From Mactra quadrangularis (taxonomy: Eukaryota > Mollusca > Bivalvia > Venerida > Mactridae): a stretch of 64,000 nucleotides of DNA. The notes beneath the pieces are model-generated. The model saw nothing but the letters and a program-made list of their open reading frames with translations. It had not been told where the DNA came from and made no database searches. The stretch is taken from positions 10,974,001 to 11,038,000 of the forward strand of contig CM046304.1 in NCBI GenBank assembly GCA_025267735.1. The letters are read 5' to 3'. Positions 38,501 to 44,500 of the stretch are shown here, one piece after another (the stretch's first letter is position 1; every line of letters starts with the position of its first letter). Position numbers and translations under genes: made by a program.

Positions 38501-41500
38501 ACGAATTTGTGCATTCGATAGTTCAGCGGCAACTTGCAAAATCAGTTTTCTTGTTGTCTCCCTTGTCAATTACGACCTGCCAGTAGCCAGAACTCATATC
38601 AAGACCACAAAACCATGTTTTTCCTGCTAACTGGTCGAGTGACTCGTCTATACTAGGTAACGGATATGATATTCAATGGTTATTTCATTCAAACGACGAT
38701 AGCCTACACAGAACCTTTGCGAACAATCTTTTTTCTTTCCTAATAGATACCGCTGGCCTATGATCTATGTGATGGTGGAATTATATCTATCTTTAGCATC
38801 TTGTCTGTATGTGTATCAACCTCTCCAGTCATATGAACTGAAACACGACGTTGAAGTTGCTTGATAGGCCTGACCTTGCCAGTTGGTATCTTATGTTTTA
38901 TCATACCTCTCTTAATTGTTCGAGAGTATAGTGGTGGTCGGGAACTTGTTTGTATTAGATTGATTAGTACACTTATTAGTTGGTGTCGCACACAACTGCA
39001 GCTGCATTGGCGACATGTGTCCCTGGATAAACTGCTTGAACCTCGTCAGTGGGATTTGTACAGCGAATTGATACTTCTTGCTTTTCGTGCACTAGACATT
39101 ATGAAACGTGACATTTTCCTGTTTCTCAAAGTTTCAGCTACGGTTTGATGATGCTTAATTTCTCATACACAATCCATTAATTTTGAACTTTTCCTTTGTG
39201 ATAATTTCTGTTCGCGGAGGTATGTCAATTTTCACTAACATCTCAATTCTATATTAACCTAACTTCCCGCTCTATTATACCTACAAATATTACATTGAGA
39301 TTCAAGGTATTTTGTACAGCATCTATCTGACCTTTTTATTTCTTCAGAAAATCAAGCTCTAAAATTGCTAAACGGCAGATCAGTTACAATGGTCTCTGTC
39401 GAATATTCGATCGAGCAGATTTCAAAGTTGCAGTTATGATATCGCACGCATCACCAGTGGCTGATACAGTTTTCTTATTAAATGATCTTATTTTTGAAAT
39501 CAAATTCTCACCAAGCAATTCTCCATTAAGGTGTGTCGAAATAAGTGACAGTGTTGCACTTGTATCAACTAAACAAGCGATATTTTCTTACCATGACAGA
39601 CTTGAAGGTATTAGCCTGAACCTTTAAATGTTGTCAAGTTTACATTCGTCCTAAATAGGTATGAACACTGCTGCAAATTAATCCGTTACGAACAACCACC
39701 TCCTTGACACAAAAAAAAACTCATCTACTAATTCTCTTCGATACTTTTTATCTTTTTATATCTAATTTATCCCCAGGTTTGAGCACCGCTGCACGGTAGG
39801 TGACAACTACAAGTTGATAATTAATTGTTATTTACAATTACGACGACGACGATCTGAACAAGATTGATAAATTATGAATAAAATCGCGCCACTTTTATTA
39901 AAGCTAATCGGTGTTAACATAAATTACTTTTTAGCGGATATGTCCTATTTTTAATCAACTACCGTTATATTGTTATTAATGAATAAATAGGCCAAATACG
40001 TCACACTTATATTTCGGCTAAGCCAAGATAAAGGGTACCTCTTCAGTCTCACATAGGCCAATTTTCAGACCCCATCAGAGTGCAGATTCTTTTATAGTAA
40101 TATACAGACATGTCTATTAGGCACTAATTTCCAAAAGATCTTGGATGGAACATGTAGAACAAAAAAGTTAAGAACGGTTGAATAGATGTATCCAATGGGC
40201 CTACGGACTCTACATGGTAATTTGTATCACCCCACGAAAAATTAGAAAGATGTATATTTCTTATAAAAAATTTGTTATTTAGTTTTATGAACATATGTAC
40301 TTTAAAATTTTGAAGAGAATCCACGCCCACTCTCTCCTTGTCTGCAACATTTACCGAGGTCAAAAGTGCAAATACTCCAAAATACACAGGAAATGTTAAG
40401 TTTTAATTTGCATATAGATGAGAAAAAAGAAACAAAACTGATTTTTTTATATTTGAAAGTATTCGAAGATGTAGACAACACATTTAGAACATGTTTGATA
40501 TGAATAATATAGTTTTGCTGGCCCTAAAAAGAAAATTATATAATTGGAAGCCAGGGCTACGGACTCTACACGGTAATTTATATCACCACTAGAAAATTTA
40601 GAAAGATGTATATTTCTTATAAATGATTTATAAATAAGTTTTATATTTATGTTTTTATCAATTTGGAAATGAATCTACACTGACTCTCATTGTTTGCAAC
40701 ATTTACCAGGATCAACAGCGCAAATACCCAAAATACACAGGGAATGTAAAATTTCAATTAACATCTAAATGAGAAAAAAGAAACAAAACTGAAGTTTTTT
40801 TATATTTGAAAGTATTCGAAGATGTACACAACATATAAAGAACAAGTTTGATATGAATAATCATATGTTTCATGACCAAATATAGAAAATCATAAAATGG
40901 ATAGGGTTGTAGCAATACGGTAAAAACCGTATTGCAATATATTGCAATACACGAAACCCGTATTGCAATATATTGTAATATATCGCAATACACATTGTTC
41001 TTTGCGCATACATGCATAGCCTAAATTAATGCATGTGCATCGTCTTAATTTTAACAACATTGTACATAGATATTTGTATTTTCAAATGATCTACACGTAT
41101 TACGCAAATGTTTGAATAAGTTAGAAAAAAGGTTTTGAATGGACTTTCAAAGATAATTATTCTCTCACTTTACGAGAAATATTTCAAGTTTTCGAACACA
41201 TTTTAACATTAATTCAATCATTAAAATTCAGACTCTGATAAAAACAATCAGTATGGTACATAACTAGAAAAACCGGTTCTGAGAAAAACAAACGGTTAAA
41301 ACCGTCAGAAGTCGTATTGCAATATTAACCGATATATCGGTTAACCGTTACACCCCTAAACATGGATATCAGGGGCTACGGACTATACATACTGACTTTA
41401 TTGTATTTAGTAGATTGAAGAAAGTAGTTTGATGTAAATTGACCTGTGGAATAATATTCTTTTGATACAGTATTAATTTTCTGACTTTTGAAAAAAACGA

Positions 41501-44500
41501 GCAATAATATGAAGAAAAATTCCTTTACTTTACTTGAGAAAACACGAAAAATGTATGTTTCTTAATATTATATAAAATGTCAAAACAAAACCAAGTCCTG
41601 AATTTCTACCTGTTTCTATGTATATTTCAACAACAAAAATCTATCAAATAAGTTATCTCTATACATATACATGTGTATAAGTTTGGGAGCAAAAAATACA
41701 TAAGAATGAATATGTGAAAATTAACATGGGGCTACGGACTCTACACCACACCAGTATCTGTTTCTATCACATATTTAAAGCTGTTTGTTTGGTTTTAAGT
41801 GTAATTATCCTTTAAAAAACAATAAACTTCAACTTACAAACACTACAAATATATATTTAAGTATCTTCTGAAATGTCTAATGTATCAGTTTGACCATTAA
41901 AGAAATCCATCAGAAAATTTATAAATTACGTCAAATTTAACATTATTTTCAACAGAATGAAGATTGTCAAGACAAACAGTATTTAGATGCATAGCTAGTC
42001 AGCACGAGTACGAAACTAAGAAAATTAAAAAAGTTTTATAATTTTCCTGCGTGAAAAAAGATATAAATATATCAGGGGCTACGGACTCTACAGGGCTACG
42101 GACAGCACTTATTTGTCTTTAGATTTTTTTTGTTCTTCTTCTGATTTAATTCCTTTCCTGCATTACCTACATGGCACAACCAAAAACAGAAAACGTAATA
42201 AAACAGCAGCTATGTTTCTTTATATTAAGTCAGCACACAGTTTAAAACAGGGGCTACGGACTCTACATAAAATTTACAATGTTCAGTAGTTATTTTCCAA
42301 AAAGAAAATGCATATGCTCTGAAAAACTTCATTTGGGTTAGATAAAAATAATTATAAACTGTAATAGTAAAAAGGTGATACAAGTGAAATGAAGCAGTAA
42401 CATTGTTTTAAAGTCTATCAAAGATGGTAACGTAAAACTCTAACTTGCGTAACAAGGGTACATGTTTACTATTTCATGAATATTTTCTTAAATATTGATT
42501 ATAAATAAATTTCGTAAATAACACCGTATACCTGTATGTCAGTCAGAGATAGAAAACACATCAAAATAACTGTAACCAACAAACACTTTTCAAAACAACT
42601 GATGAAAAAAGAACAAAACCTCAGTGAGACTCAAAAACAGTGTAAAAACAGGGTTTTTAGGGAATATAATCCTAAATAATTCAAAAAATGGCAATAGAAC
42701 ATATATAAAACTATACATCATCAGAAAGCTCTCAAGATAACGTGTTGGAAAAAAATACTCTTCATTTAATTTAAAATGAACTTTTCTGAATATTTCAATG
42801 TAACATTGGAAAAATCAAAAGGTCCCATTTATCTTGGCTTAGCCGATTTGTCAGGTGTATACATGACATTGTATTGATTGATGCGTTTATTTGTCATGAT
42901 TATACATGTTTTAATTGATGCTTATATTTGTCGGGTGTGCACATGATCAATTGTTATGATATTTGTCAAATATATACATAAATTGATTGCCTTGTAAATT
43001 TTTAGTGTACTTAGATTTAATTCTTTTAAATAAATGCATGTATTATATTTGTAAAATGAACAAAATCGCCAGTAATAGCCAGTTTTATGCACATAACATT
43101 ATAGAATGGGTTTGATAGTATAAACCTCATCTTAACCTGTTATCTGTAATACAAATTAAATAGTACTTGTTTTCTCGTCAGAAAAGCTCGTGGTTGATGA
43201 ACGCACGTTAATCAATGTACATTTTTAGAAAGTCACGTGTTCATACTTTACGTCTTTTATGTTTGTTTGTATCGTGTAAATTTTTTTGTCTTGTTTTCTT
43301 CTGGCTTTCTAGCTTAACCCATGTACATGAATACCAAGTCTAGTCATTTCAAATATTTCTATGTTGATGAAATGTTTTAGTATGGTCATTCGGCACATAA
43401 ACATGGTGCGCCACATGTTGTTGTCAATGTGGGGCATAATACATAATGTCACAAGGTATAGACACCCTGATCAAGTGGGAACAGCAAAAAAGATGTCTGA
43501 CTTCAGCGGTTGATAGAAAATTAGTCTTTCTGTCATTTGAGCTACCAAGGTACCAAGGGAGAATATACTTCTTATTCCATGCCTGATGTTAACAAAGACA
43601 GAGGCTTTCTTTAAGCATAACATCTCATTTTACTGCATATACTAGATTATTTATTCGCCCTTTGATTCGTTCAGAGACGTAAATTGTCCAGCAATGCCAC
43701 ATTTGCTAAGTGATCGAGTATATATCGGCCTTCTTTCAATTTATAGACCCCCCTTCATTCTAATAATGATTGGAGCTTGACGAGTCGAAAATTTATCATT
43801 TTGAGGAAAGTGTTTGAGGTTTATACAATGCGGAATGGTTTGGATAACGTTACAACAGCGAATTTTCAGTATGACTATGTACAACCATAACCTGTATAAC
43901 ATACTGGAATTAGGATGAACGAAACGTTGGCATACTTTAGCTATGACCAATATGTATGACTAAGACACGAAATAAAAAATGGGACAAAATGAAGATTGAA
44001 AGATTTTAGCAGTTCAAATGTTTTGGCTTTAGTTCAATGGGATTTTTATATCATATTTACTGTCTGGATATGAAAGTTAACATTGTAAACTGCAAAACTG
44101 ATTTAAATGACATAAAAATATAATTGAGAAGATACTATTACCGAATATATAAAACAGGCCTATCATTATTTCATAAGCTATGTATTAGTTAGAGACTTTA
44201 CATTGATCAGATTTGTCAATGTAATTACGCTATGAGTACACTATGCCAAATAATAACACTAATAATTATTATCAATGTCCGTTTTTGCTGTAAATGGACA
44301 GTTATCAATTTATTTGATATAAGTGTGCATAAGATAACTTAAGTTTACAGTATGCTAAATTTCATGACAAAACTAATAAATACGATGTACCATCTTTCTA
44401 TCATATATACACATGTTAATATATGCTTTCAATTTATGGATGTTTTTATCTCTTTTTTAGATTATTCATTTGATCAAAGAGTATAAGAGACAAGATTCTG

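Noticed and set aside
38861..39148. Plus-strand 95-codon frame
   Set aside because: Antisense to the gypsy linker region; no family match.
39436..39627. Plus-strand 63-codon frame
   Set aside because: It is antisense to the gypsy protease stretch, which carries the recognisable motif.
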